In this document: positions 15,760 through 22,986 of the stretch, piece by piece
Position numbering within the stretch: the first letter of the stretch is position 1
Layout: every line of letters starts with the position of its first letter
NCBI GenBank assembly: GCA_030537465.1
Contig: JAUNMP010000023.1
Coordinates: 1 to 37,399, forward strand
From: a bacterium
Lineage (GTDB): Bacteria > Verrucomicrobiota > Kiritimatiellia > RFP12 > UBA1067
DNA length: 37,399 nucleotides
Reading direction: 5' to 3'
Notes under the pieces: generated by a model
What the model saw: the letters and a program-made list of their open reading frames with translations, nothing else
What the model was told of the DNA's origin: nothing
The model's database searches: none
Position numbers and translations under genes: made by a program

Positions 15760-18402
15760 ATGGAAAGCGCAGACCAGATCGCGAAACCGGCCGTAGATGC
15801 GGGAATCGCGGAACTCGAGGCAACCCTTGCGCGCGTGAGAGCGGCGCAGCAGAAGTACGCGTCGTACTCTCAGGAGCAGGTGGACGCGATTTTCAAGGCC
15901 GCGGCGCTTGCGGCGAACTGCCAGCGTATCCCCCTCGCCAAGATGGCCGTCGCCGAGACCGGCATGGGCATCGTCGAGGACAAGATCATCAAGAACCACT
16001 ACGCGGCCGAGTATATCTACAATACCTATAAAGACACGAAGACCTGCGGCGTGATTGAGGAGAACCTGCCCGGCGGTATGATGAAGATCGCCGAACCGAT
16101 CGGCGTCATCGGTGCCGTGATCCCTACGACGAACCCCACGTCGACCGCCATCTTCAAGACGCTGCTCGCGCTCAAGACGCGCAACGGCATTATGATCAGT
16201 CCGCATCCGCGCGCCAAGAACTCCACGATCGCGGCGGCGAAGATTGTGCTGGACGCGGCCGTGAAGGCAGGCGCCCCTGAGGACATCATCGGCTGGATCG
16301 ACGCACCGAGCCTGCCGAAGACGAACCTCCTCATGAAGGAAGTGGACATCATCCTCGCGACGGGTGGTCCCGGTATGGTGAAGGCCGCCTACAGCTCCGG
16401 CACGCCTGCCCTCGGCGTCGGCGCCGGCAACGCGGCGGCGATTCTCGACCCGAGCTGTGACATCATCAACGCCGTCAACTCGATCATCCACTCGAAGACC
16501 TTCGACAACGGCATGATCTGCGCGACGGAGCAGACGGTGATCGCCGACGAGGAGATCTACGACGCCGTCAAGGCCGAGTTCACGAAGCGTGGCTGCTACT
16601 TCCTCAACAAGTCCGAAGCGGATAAGATCCGCGCGACGATGCTCATTAACGGCGCACTGAATGCGAAGATCGTTGGTCAGCGCCCGGTGACGATTGCCAA
16701 GATGGCGGGCTTCGAGGTCCCCGAAGATACGAAGGTGCTCATTGGGGAGGCGACCTCGACCGAAACCTCCGAGGCTCTCGGCCACGAGAAGCTCACGACG
16801 ATCCTCGGCATGTACAAGAGCAAGAATTTCGACAATGCGCTCGACATTGCGGAGGCCCTACTCGTGAACAACGGTGGTCTTGGCCACACGTCTGTCCTCT
16901 GGATCGACGAACTCAACGAGAAGGCCAAGCTCAACCAGTTCGCAGAGCGGATGAAGGCCTGCCGTCTGCTCGTGAACATGCCGTCTAGCCTCGGTGGCAT
17001 CGGCGACGTCTACAACTTCATGCTTGTTCCTTCGCTCACGCTCGGCTGCGGAAGCTGGGGCGGGAACTCGGTTTCGGAGAACGTTGGCGTCAAGCACCTC
17101 ATCAACATCAAGACTGTGGCCATGAGAAGAGAGAACATGCTGTGGTTCCGCGCGCCTGAAAAGGTGTATCAGAAGAAGGGTTGCCTCGCGGTGGCGCTCA
17201 AGGAACTTGGCCAGGAGCTCGGCAAGAAGAAGGCGTTCATCGTGACGGATTCCTTCCTCTATTCGAACGGCTACACGAAGCCGATCGAGAAGAGCCTCGA
17301 GCAGCAGGGCATCATGTTCACCACGTTCTCGAACGTGGCTCCCGACCCGACCCTCGCCTGCGCGAAGGAAGGCGCCAAGTTGATGGCTGGCTTCAAGCCT
17401 GACGTCATCATCGCCATCGGCGGCGGTTCCGCGATGGACGCCGCGAAGATCATGTGGGTCCTCTACGAGCACCCGGAAGTGGACTTCATGGACATGGCGA
17501 TGCGCTTCATGGATATCCGCAAGCGCGTCTACACCTTCCCGAAGATGGGAGAGAAGGCCTACTTCATCGCCATTCCGACCTCGGCCGGCACGGGCTCCGA
17601 AGTGACGCCGTTCGCCGTCATCACCGACGAGAAGACGGGCACGAAGTACCCGCTCGCCGATTACGAGCTGATGCCTGACATGGCGATTGTCGACGCCGAC
17701 GTCCAGATGATGGCGCCTCCCGGCCTCACCAGCGCCTCTGGTATCGACGCTGTCAGCCACGCCCTCGAGGCCTATGCCTCGATGCTCGCGACGGACTACA
17801 CCGACGGTCTCGCCATCCGTGCCCTCCAGACGATCTTCAAGTATCTGCCGGAGTGCTACGACGCCGCGGTCGGCAAGTACGCCGCCCCGAAGGCCCGCGA
17901 GAAGATGGCCAACGCCGCCACGATGGCCGGCATGGCCTTCGCGAACGCCTTCCTCGGCGTGATGCACTCGATGGCGCACAAGCTCGGCGCGTTCCACCAC
18001 ATCCCGCACGGCATCGCCAACGCGCTGATGATGGAGGAGGTGCTCCGCTTCAACGCCGACCCCGTGCCGCGCAAGATGGGCACGTTCCCGCAGTACGACC
18101 ACCCGCACACCCTCGAGCGCTACCTCGAGATCGCCGACGAGCTCGGCATCAAGGGCCGCAACCGCGGCGAGCAGTTCGAGAACCTCATCAAGGCGATCCG
18201 CGAGCTCCAGACCCGTGTCGGCATCAAGCCCACGATCCGCGACTACGTGCCGAACGAGAAGGACTTCCTCGACCGCCTCGACGCGATGGTGGAGCAGGCC
18301 TTCGACGATCAGTGCACAGGCGCCAACCCGCGCTATCCGCTGATGAAGGAGATCAAGCAGATGTACCTCAACGCCTACTACGGCAAGCATGATCTGGTCT
18401 GA
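15760..18402 (+). CDS. adhE: Bifunctional acetaldehyde-CoA/alcohol dehydrogenase AdhE
   Basis: An 880-residue fusion of a CoA-acylating aldehyde dehydrogenase and an iron-dependent alcohol dehydrogenase; it reduces acetyl-CoA to ethanol with two NADH. Catalytic C254 lies in NGMICATEQTV, and GVGAGNAAA and GNSVSENVGVKHL are typical of the first half. The second half begins near residue 465 and has GGGSAMDAAKIMW, TSAGTGSEVTPFAV, HALEAYAS and HSMAHKLGAFHHIPHG with the iron-binding histidines. AAAGGAAGGA gives a strong ribosome-binding site. Long runs of C-ending codons suggest high expression. It is the main ethanol route here and is probably under Rex control; filament (spirosome) formation is usual for the family. 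Confidence 0.97.
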   Translation: MESADQIAKPAVDAGIAELEATLARVRAAQQKYASYSQEQVDAIFKAAALAANCQRIPLAKMAVAETGMGIVEDKIIKNHYAAEYIYNTYKDTKTCGVIEENLPGGMMKIAEPIGVIGAVIPTTNPTSTAIFKTLLALKTRNGIMISPHPRAKNSTIAAAKIVLDAAVKAGAPEDIIGWIDAPSLPKTNLLMKEVDIILATGGPGMVKAAYSSGTPALGVGAGNAAAILDPSCDIINAVNSIIHSKTFDNGMICATEQTVIADEEIYDAVKAEFTKRGCYFLNKSEADKIRATMLINGALNAKIVGQRPVTIAKMAGFEVPEDTKVLIGEATSTETSEALGHEKLTTILGMYKSKNFDNALDIAEALLVNNGGLGHTSVLWIDELNEKAKLNQFAERMKACRLLVNMPSSLGGIGDVYNFMLVPSLTLGCGSWGGNSVSENVGVKHLINIKTVAMRRENMLWFRAPEKVYQKKGCLAVALKELGQELGKKKAFIVTDSFLYSNGYTKPIEKSLEQQGIMFTTFSNVAPDPTLACAKEGAKLMAGFKPDVIIAIGGGSAMDAAKIMWVLYEHPEVDFMDMAMRFMDIRKRVYTFPKMGEKAYFIAIPTSAGTGSEVTPFAVITDEKTGTKYPLADYELMPDMAIVDADVQMMAPPGLTSASGIDAVSHALEAYASMLATDYTDGLAIRALQTIFKYLPECYDAAVGKYAAPKAREKMANAATMAGMAFANAFLGVMHSMAHKLGAFHHIPHGIANALMMEEVLRFNADPVPRKMGTFPQYDHPHTLERYLEIADELGIKGRNRGEQFENLIKAIRELQTRVGIKPTIRDYVPNEKDFLDRLDAMVEQAFDDQCTGANPRYPLMKEIKQMYLNAYYGKHDLV

Positions 18403-18404
18403 TA

Positions 18405-18436
18405 GGTTAAACGGTCAAACAGTTAAAAGGTTTTTC
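18405..18436 (+). repeat. Octamer-phased array, GGTTAAAC core
   Basis: Starting 3 bp after the adhE stop: GGTTAAAC, GGTCAAAC, AGTTAAAA, GGTTTTTC, an 8-bp period with core GTYAAA. It fills the whole gap up to the next ATG. The third and fourth units supply AAAAGG, a weak ribosome-binding site. Confidence 0.65.
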
Positions 18437-18438
18437 AC

Positions 18439-19260
18439 ATGAAGAAGACTGCTGAAAAGAAGCCCGTGGCCAAGAAGGCCCCCCAGGCGAAGGCCGCGAA
18501 GAAGCCGGCGAAGAAGGACAACATGCTCCTTGCCCGCGAGCACAAGCAAGTGCTCAAGGACGGTGCGTCCATCCTCAAGGTCTTCGACGAGAACTACAAG
18601 GTCTCCGCGATCCTGAACGAGGCGATGAACGAAGCGCGTGCCGCGGAGACGGGCCTTCCCGTCGCCAAGATCCTCGAGGTCTGCGTCATCAAGGGCAAGT
18701 GGGCGATCCGCCGCGAGTTCATCGAGGGCGAGACGCTGGCCGATGTGATGGCGAAGGACAAGAAGAACCTCACGAAGTACCTGAAGGAGCTCGTGCAGAT
18801 CCAGTGTGCGATCTTCGCCAAGACGGCGCCGCGCATGGGCAACCTCGCGGACAAGCTGGATGCGATGATTTCCGCCTCGCCGCTCGAGCGCAACACGCGC
18901 TACGACTTGCACATGCGCCTTCAGGCGCTTCCGCGAGGCAAGGCGCTCTGCCACGGCGACTTCAACCCGACGAACGTCATCATCACCCCGAAGGGCGATT
19001 GGCGCGTGATCGACTGGAGCCATGTGCGCCTGGGCGATCCGCTCGCGGATGTGGCACGCACCTACCTTCTGTTCTGGCTCTCCGGCCATGTCAAGGCCGC
19101 CGAGCAGTACATGGGCATGATGTGCGAGGCCTTGAAGGTGAAGCTTCCCGAGGTTCAGCAGTGGCTGCCAATCGTGGCCGCGGCCGAGTCCTCCAAGCCG
19201 AACACGCAGAAGAACCTCGACCTGCTCCTCCACTGGGCGAGCGTCGTCGACTACGAGTAA
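18439..19260 (+). CDS. APH-fold small-molecule kinase with lysine/alanine-rich N-terminus
   Basis: A 273-residue protein of the aminoglycoside phosphotransferase/choline kinase superfamily. The catalytic loop is CHGDFNPTNVI (H172, D174, N179) and the metal-binding aspartate is D192 in VIDWSHV; LGDPLADVART follows as in the family. The N-terminal lobe contains KVFDENYKVSAILNEA and a WAIRREFIEGETL hinge. Residues 1-27 are a low-complexity tail of Lys, Ala and Pro (PVAKKAPQAKAAKKPAKK) resembling histone H1-like or ribosome-associated tails. Such kinases phosphorylate hydroxyl groups of small molecules (choline, thiamine, sugars, antibiotics); the substrate is unknown. It follows adhE by 36 bp and ends at a terminator, so it is probably co-transcribed with adhE. 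Confidence 0.88.
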   Translation: MKKTAEKKPVAKKAPQAKAAKKPAKKDNMLLAREHKQVLKDGASILKVFDENYKVSAILNEAMNEARAAETGLPVAKILEVCVIKGKWAIRREFIEGETLADVMAKDKKNLTKYLKELVQIQCAIFAKTAPRMGNLADKLDAMISASPLERNTRYDLHMRLQALPRGKALCHGDFNPTNVIITPKGDWRVIDWSHVRLGDPLADVARTYLLFWLSGHVKAAEQYMGMMCEALKVKLPEVQQWLPIVAAAESSKPNTQKNLDLLLHWASVVDYE

Positions 19261-19287
19261 GCCGAATCCGCGTCTCGCACGCAACCG

Positions 19288-19313
19288 AAGCCAGGCGGTC
19301 AAACGCCTGGCTT
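19288..19313 (+). terminator. Intrinsic terminator of the adhE operon
   Basis: AAGCCAGGCG and CGCCTGGCTT form a perfect 10-bp stem with a GTCAAA loop, followed by TTCAATTC. It lies 27 bp after the kinase stop. Confidence 0.85.
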
Positions 19314-19324
19314 TTCAATTCGGG

Positions 19325-19375
19325 CTCACTCTCTCTCAACAATCCCACCCCTCTCAACCTTCTCACCCTCTCAAC
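19325..19375 (+). repeat. Nine-base-phased CTCAAC array
   Basis: CTCAAC-like words begin at 19325 (CTCACT), 19335, 19344 (CCCACC), 19353, 19362 (CTCACC) and 19370, i.e. steps of 10, 9, 9, 9 and 8. The stretch is almost pure pyrimidine plus A and leads straight into the extended -10 of the hydrogenase cluster. Confidence 0.6.
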
Positions 19376-19377
19376 TA

Positions 19378-19386
19378 TGTTATAAT
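19378..19386 (+). promoter_or_regulatory. Hydrogenase cluster promoter, leaderless type
   Basis: TGT-TATAAT is a consensus extended -10. Only 6 bp (ACACGC) separate it from the ATG of the first 2Fe-2S gene, so transcription should begin at or next to the start codon. No -35 box is seen. Confidence 0.7.
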
Positions 19387-19392
19387 ACACGC

Positions 19393-19647
19393 ATGAGCAA
19401 ACCAAAGATTGTCATTTGCATGGGAAGTTCCTGCTTCGCGCGGGGCAACGAGAAGAATCTGGCCTTCTGCGAGAACTACCTCGCGGAACATGGTCTCAAG
19501 GACGAGGTCGACTGTGAACTTTCGGGTTCCCTTTGCACGGGCAACTGCGCGGCCGGCCCCGTGGTTATCGCCGATGGCAAGACCTATACCCACGTCGATC
19601 AGGGTGTAATGAAGGACCTTCTCGACTCCCTCTTCAAAACCGCTTAA
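19393..19647 (+). CDS. Thioredoxin-like [2Fe-2S] ferredoxin (NuoE/HydC-like)
   Basis: An 84-residue stand-alone version of the thioredoxin-fold [2Fe-2S] domain found at the C-terminus of NuoE and in HydC. Cluster ligands fit CxxxxC (C9, C14 in ICMGSSC) and CxxxC (C48, C52 in GSLCTGNC). It probably carries electrons to or from the HydS or hydrogenase proteins encoded next. It heads the cluster, has no Shine-Dalgarno and sits 6 bp after an extended -10 box, pointing to a leaderless transcript. A paralogue of nearly the same size is encoded at 22723-22986. Confidence 0.9.
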   Translation: MSKPKIVICMGSSCFARGNEKNLAFCENYLAEHGLKDEVDCELSGSLCTGNCAAGPVVIADGKTYTHVDQGVMKDLLDSLFKTA

Positions 19648-19690
19648 CTTGCAAACTGTTTAACTGATCAACATGAAAACTTGCCGACTG
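19643..19690 (+). repeat. Octamer-phased array, AACTG core
   Basis: Six consecutive 8-bp units with core AACT at fixed phase: CTTAACTT, GCAAACTG, TTTAACTG, ATCAACAT, GAAAACTT, GCCGACTG. The first unit includes the TAA stop of the preceding gene. Confidence 0.75.
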
Positions 19691-19703
19691 CCAGGGGCGT
19701 TTT

Positions 19704-19743
19704 ACAGTTAACCAGTTAATCAGTTGAACAGTTTCCTGAAACC
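19704..19743 (+). repeat. Octamer-phased array, CAGTTAA core
   Basis: Units ACAGTTAA, CCAGTTAA, TCAGTTGA, ACAGTTTC and CTGAAACC keep an 8-bp period. The core CAGTT is the reverse complement of the AACTG core of the array at 19643-19690; 13 bp (CCAGGGGCGTTTT) lie between them. The pair could fold into an imperfect long hairpin. Confidence 0.75.
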
Positions 19744-19776
19744 TATTCACTATTCCCTTTAACCTCTTACCTACCC

Positions 19777-21507
19777 ATGACCGGTCCCGTCTATACCATT
19801 GAAAACGAGTGCCAGGACTGCTACAAGTGTGTTCGGCATTGTCCCGTCAAGGCCATCCGCATCGTCGGTGGCAAGGCGAGCGTAATCCCCGAGGCCTGCG
19901 TGGCCTGTGGTGAATGTGTGAAGGTGTGCCCCGCACACGCCAAGAAGATCCGCAATGATCTGGCGCGTCTGCGCCAGCTGCTGGACTCGAGCACGAAGGT
20001 CTACGCTTCGATCGCGCCTAGCTTCGCCGCCTACTTCAAGGGCGTGACGATCGGCCAGCTCGCGGCCGCGCTGAAGGAAATTGGCTTCGCCGGCGTCTCG
20101 GAGACGGCGCATGGCGCCGAGGCCGTGAGCGCCCATGTCTCGAAGCTGCTGGAGGAATGCCCGGAGACGCCGTTCATGGTCTCGAGTGCCTGTCCGGCCG
20201 CAGTGGACATGATCCGCAAGTATCTGCCGAATTGGGCGAAGTTCATCTCCCCGTTACCGTCGCCCGTGCGGGCGCACTGCAAGCTCCTCAAGGAGAAATA
20301 CGGCAATGACATCAAGGTCGTCTTCTTCGGCCCCTGCGCTGCGAAGAAGAACGAGTCGGATGCAAACCCAGACCAGCTCGCCCTTGCGCTTGTCTTCCCC
20401 GTGCTGCAGCAGTTGCTGGAGGAGAAGGGCGTGCTGCCCGAATTCGTCCAGCAGGAGGCCGAACTTGAACTCGGCCCCGCGGAGGAGGGGCGCTTCTATT
20501 CAGTCGAAGGCGGCATGAACGATACGATCCGCGATGGGTCGGACAAGGTCCGCTTCGTCTCCGTTTCGGGGCTCGACAATTTGCGCCGGTTGCTTTCCGG
20601 CACGCCGCCGACCGAAAAGCGCGGACGTACCGTCTTCCTCGAGGCGCTGGCCTGCCCGGGTGGCTGCGTGAATGGTCCGGCGATGAACGCCGGTGCCTCG
20701 CTCGACGCGCTCTTCGACACAGACGCGATCTCGCCCCTGCGGACTTCCGTCGGTCGCTGCTTCTCCCATTGCGGTGGCGCGAACTACGCGCCGGCCGCAG
20801 TCAAGGCACTCGATGCTGACGAGACGATGATCTCCGCGGCCCTCGCCCGCGTGGGCAAATATTCGAAGGCGGATGAACTCAACTGCGGTGCCTGCGGCTA
20901 CAGTTCCTGCCGCGACTTCGCGCGAGCCCTTCTGGAGGGCAAGGCGGAGGAGGCCATGTGCCACAACTTCCTGCGCCAGAGCTTCCAGCGTACCTCCAAC
21001 GCGCTGATCAAGTACATCCCCGCAGCGGTCGTGATCGTGGACGAGAACCGTGGCATTACCGAATGCAATCGCAATTTCGCCGATCTCGTCGGCGCAGGTG
21101 AAATCTTCGAGACGCTTGGTAATCTCAACGGCATCCCGGTGGACGATTATCTGGCCGACTTCGGCGACCTCTTCACGGGCGCGCTCGCGCACGGCAGTGA
21201 GATCGAGAAGTTCAACCAGCATCTGGGGGAGCGGATCGTCAACATCTCCGTCTTCTCGATCGCGAAGGGCAAGTTCGCCGGCGCCGTCATCCAGGACGTC
21301 ACGAAGAACGAGTTCCACCGCGAGCAGATTGCGGCGCGGGCGCGCGAGGTCATCCGCAAGAATGTCATCACCGTCCAGCAGGTGGCGCGTCTCTTCGGCG
21401 AGCACATCGCGGAGACGGAGATCATGCTGAACGAGATCGCCGGTACCTACACGGCGCAGACGCAGGCCGAAAGCCATGGTGTGATGAAGAGCGGAGGCTT
21501 CAATTGA
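19777..21507 (+). CDS. hydS: Sensory [FeFe]-hydrogenase-like protein HydS with PAS domain
   Basis: A 576-residue protein. Residues 12-52 hold two 4Fe-4S motifs (CQDCYKCVRHCP and CVACGECVKVCP). Residues about 60-340 are an H-cluster domain with altered loops: SSACPA (the proton-transfer cysteine of TSCCP is Ala), FGPCAAKKNE and EALACPGGCVNGP (the usual Met of the third loop is Leu). Residues about 369-395 form another Cys motif (CGACGYSSC...C), followed by a PAS-like domain (about 405-510) beginning YIPAAVVIVDENRGITECN. This is the layout of HydS-type group C hydrogenases thought to sense H2 rather than turn it over. The next gene, a phosphatase, overlaps its stop, suggesting signal output. 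No Shine-Dalgarno is visible; the leader is C/T-rich and preceded by octamer arrays. Confidence 0.92.
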   Translation: MTGPVYTIENECQDCYKCVRHCPVKAIRIVGGKASVIPEACVACGECVKVCPAHAKKIRNDLARLRQLLDSSTKVYASIAPSFAAYFKGVTIGQLAAALKEIGFAGVSETAHGAEAVSAHVSKLLEECPETPFMVSSACPAAVDMIRKYLPNWAKFISPLPSPVRAHCKLLKEKYGNDIKVVFFGPCAAKKNESDANPDQLALALVFPVLQQLLEEKGVLPEFVQQEAELELGPAEEGRFYSVEGGMNDTIRDGSDKVRFVSVSGLDNLRRLLSGTPPTEKRGRTVFLEALACPGGCVNGPAMNAGASLDALFDTDAISPLRTSVGRCFSHCGGANYAPAAVKALDADETMISAALARVGKYSKADELNCGACGYSSCRDFARALLEGKAEEAMCHNFLRQSFQRTSNALIKYIPAAVVIVDENRGITECNRNFADLVGAGEIFETLGNLNGIPVDDYLADFGDLFTGALAHGSEIEKFNQHLGERIVNISVFSIAKGKFAGAVIQDVTKNEFHREQIAARAREVIRKNVITVQQVARLFGEHIAETEIMLNEIAGTYTAQTQAESHGVMKSGGFN

Positions 21508-22694
21508 TCGACGATCTCTTCATTGAGATGGAGGCCACCCAGTTCACGAAGACGGGGCAGGCCGCTTGCGGCGACGACGTCCAGCTGCTGACGATCGACA
21601 AGGAGAACCGCTCCCTGGCGGCGCTCTCGGATGGTCTCGGTTCGGGCGTGAAGGCGCATGTTCTCGCGAACATGACGACGACGATGGCACTCAGGTTCAT
21701 GCAGTCGAACCTTGACCTGCTCCAGTCCGTTGAGATCATCATGGACTCCTTGCCGGTCTGCGAAGTCCGCAAGATCAGCTATTCGACGTTCTCCTTCTTC
21801 GACTATCGCCTCGGCGGACGCGCCCGCATCATCGAGATGGGCAATCCCGCCTACGTGCATCTGCGCGGTGTCGCGGAAGTTCCGCCGGTCAAGGACCGCA
21901 CGGTCGTCTCCGAGCACTGGCCGGACCGCGAGGTCCGCGAGGTGGAGGTGGACGTCGAGCCCGGCGACCGCATCATCCTCTGCTCTGATGGTGTAACCCA
22001 GAGCGGACTCGGTGCCGGTCTGCCCGCCTACAAGTTCGGCTGGCGCCGCAGCGGCATGCTCTCCTTTGCGCAGGAGCAGATCGCGAACGAACCCGACATC
22101 TCGGCCGCGGACCTCGCCCGCCGCATTGCCTGCTTTGCGAAGAACATCACCCCCGAGGCCTGCAAGGACGACATCAGCTGCCTTGTCATCTACTTCCGCC
22201 ACCCGCGTGTGATGCGCATCCTCACGGGGCCGCCCTACTACAAGGAGCATGACGCCGAATATGCGCGGCAGGCGAGTCTTGGCGAAGATCATGTCGTCAT
22301 CTGTGGCGGCACGACGGCGAACATCCTTGAGCGCGAGCTCGGCGGCCGCGTGAAGATCGACCTCAAGGCGATGCGCAACGCGGGCGGACTTCCCCCGAGC
22401 GGGCTTCTGCCGGGCGTCGGCCTCTGCACCGAGGGCATCCTTACGCTCTCGCATGTCTGCAAGGCGCTTGAAGAGAAGCAGAATCCGGTTGGACAGCCAA
22501 TGGCGGCACGCCAGATTCTGGAACGTCTTCTGACGCACGACCGCATCGAATTCATCATCGGCACGAAGGTCAACGAGAGCCATCAGGATCCGAATATCCC
22601 GCAGGATCTCGAACTGCGTCGATCGGTCTTTCGGCGTATGCAGACGGCGCTCGAGAAGAACTACCGCAAGATCGTGACGGTCAACTACTACTAA
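21504..22694 (+). CDS. SpoIIE/PP2C-family serine phosphatase with extra C-terminal domain
   Basis: A 396-residue protein. Residues 15-235 form a SpoIIE-type PP2C phosphatase with the metal-binding aspartates in GDDVQ (D24, D25), LSDGLGSG (D43), CSDGVTQSG (D162) and CKDDISC (D222, D223). The final 150 residues (from ILTGPPYYKEHD) form a separate domain with VVICGGTTANILEREL and LLPGVGLCTEGILTLSHV that I do not recognise by name, though it recurs in phosphatases next to HydS in other anaerobes as I recall. The start is a TTG overlapping the hydS stop (TTGA), with GGAGG 6 bp upstream. It probably transmits the HydS signal by dephosphorylating a protein partner; no kinase or anti-sigma factor is in the window. 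Confidence 0.9.
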   Translation: MIDDLFIEMEATQFTKTGQAACGDDVQLLTIDKENRSLAALSDGLGSGVKAHVLANMTTTMALRFMQSNLDLLQSVEIIMDSLPVCEVRKISYSTFSFFDYRLGGRARIIEMGNPAYVHLRGVAEVPPVKDRTVVSEHWPDREVREVEVDVEPGDRIILCSDGVTQSGLGAGLPAYKFGWRRSGMLSFAQEQIANEPDISAADLARRIACFAKNITPEACKDDISCLVIYFRHPRVMRILTGPPYYKEHDAEYARQASLGEDHVVICGGTTANILERELGGRVKIDLKAMRNAGGLPPSGLLPGVGLCTEGILTLSHVCKALEEKQNPVGQPMAARQILERLLTHDRIEFIIGTKVNESHQDPNIPQDLELRRSVFRRMQTALEKNYRKIVTVNYY

Positions 22695-22722
22695 GAAATT
22701 TAGAATCAAAAGGAGAAGAGCG

Positions 22723-22986
22723 ATGGAGAAGGTCAAAGTTGAAATCTGCTGCGGAACCGCGTGCTACATTCTGGGCGCCTCGCGACTGGTCGACCTTGAG
22801 GCCGAGTTGCCCGAGGAGATCCGCGGCAAGGTCGAGATCGAGGCGCGTCCGTGTCTCAACTTCTGCGAGAAGGAGCAGCTTGGCGGTGCGCCGTACGTCC
22901 GTTTCAACGGCACGGAGGTGATGGCGCAGGCAACGCCCGAATCCGTGCTCCAGCGCCTTCAGGAGCTCTGCGGGGAGGCCGAGTAA
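22723..22986 (+). CDS. Thioredoxin-like [2Fe-2S] ferredoxin
   Basis: An 87-residue paralogue of the protein at 19393. Ligands are CxxxxC-type C9 (with an adjacent C10) and C14 in EICCGTACYI, and C44 and C48 in RPCLNFC. It has a clear AAGGAGAAG ribosome-binding site. The stop codon is directly followed by the ATG of the hydrogenase gene with no spacer, so the two products are probably made in step and may form an electron-transfer pair. Confidence 0.9.
   Translation: MEKVKVEICCGTACYILGASRLVDLEAELPEEIRGKVEIEARPCLNFCEKEQLGGAPYVRFNGTEVMAQATPESVLQRLQELCGEAE

Noticed and set aside
16858..18390. 510-codon minus-strand frame opposite adhE
   Set aside because: Shadow of the strongly codon-biased adhE; no motifs.
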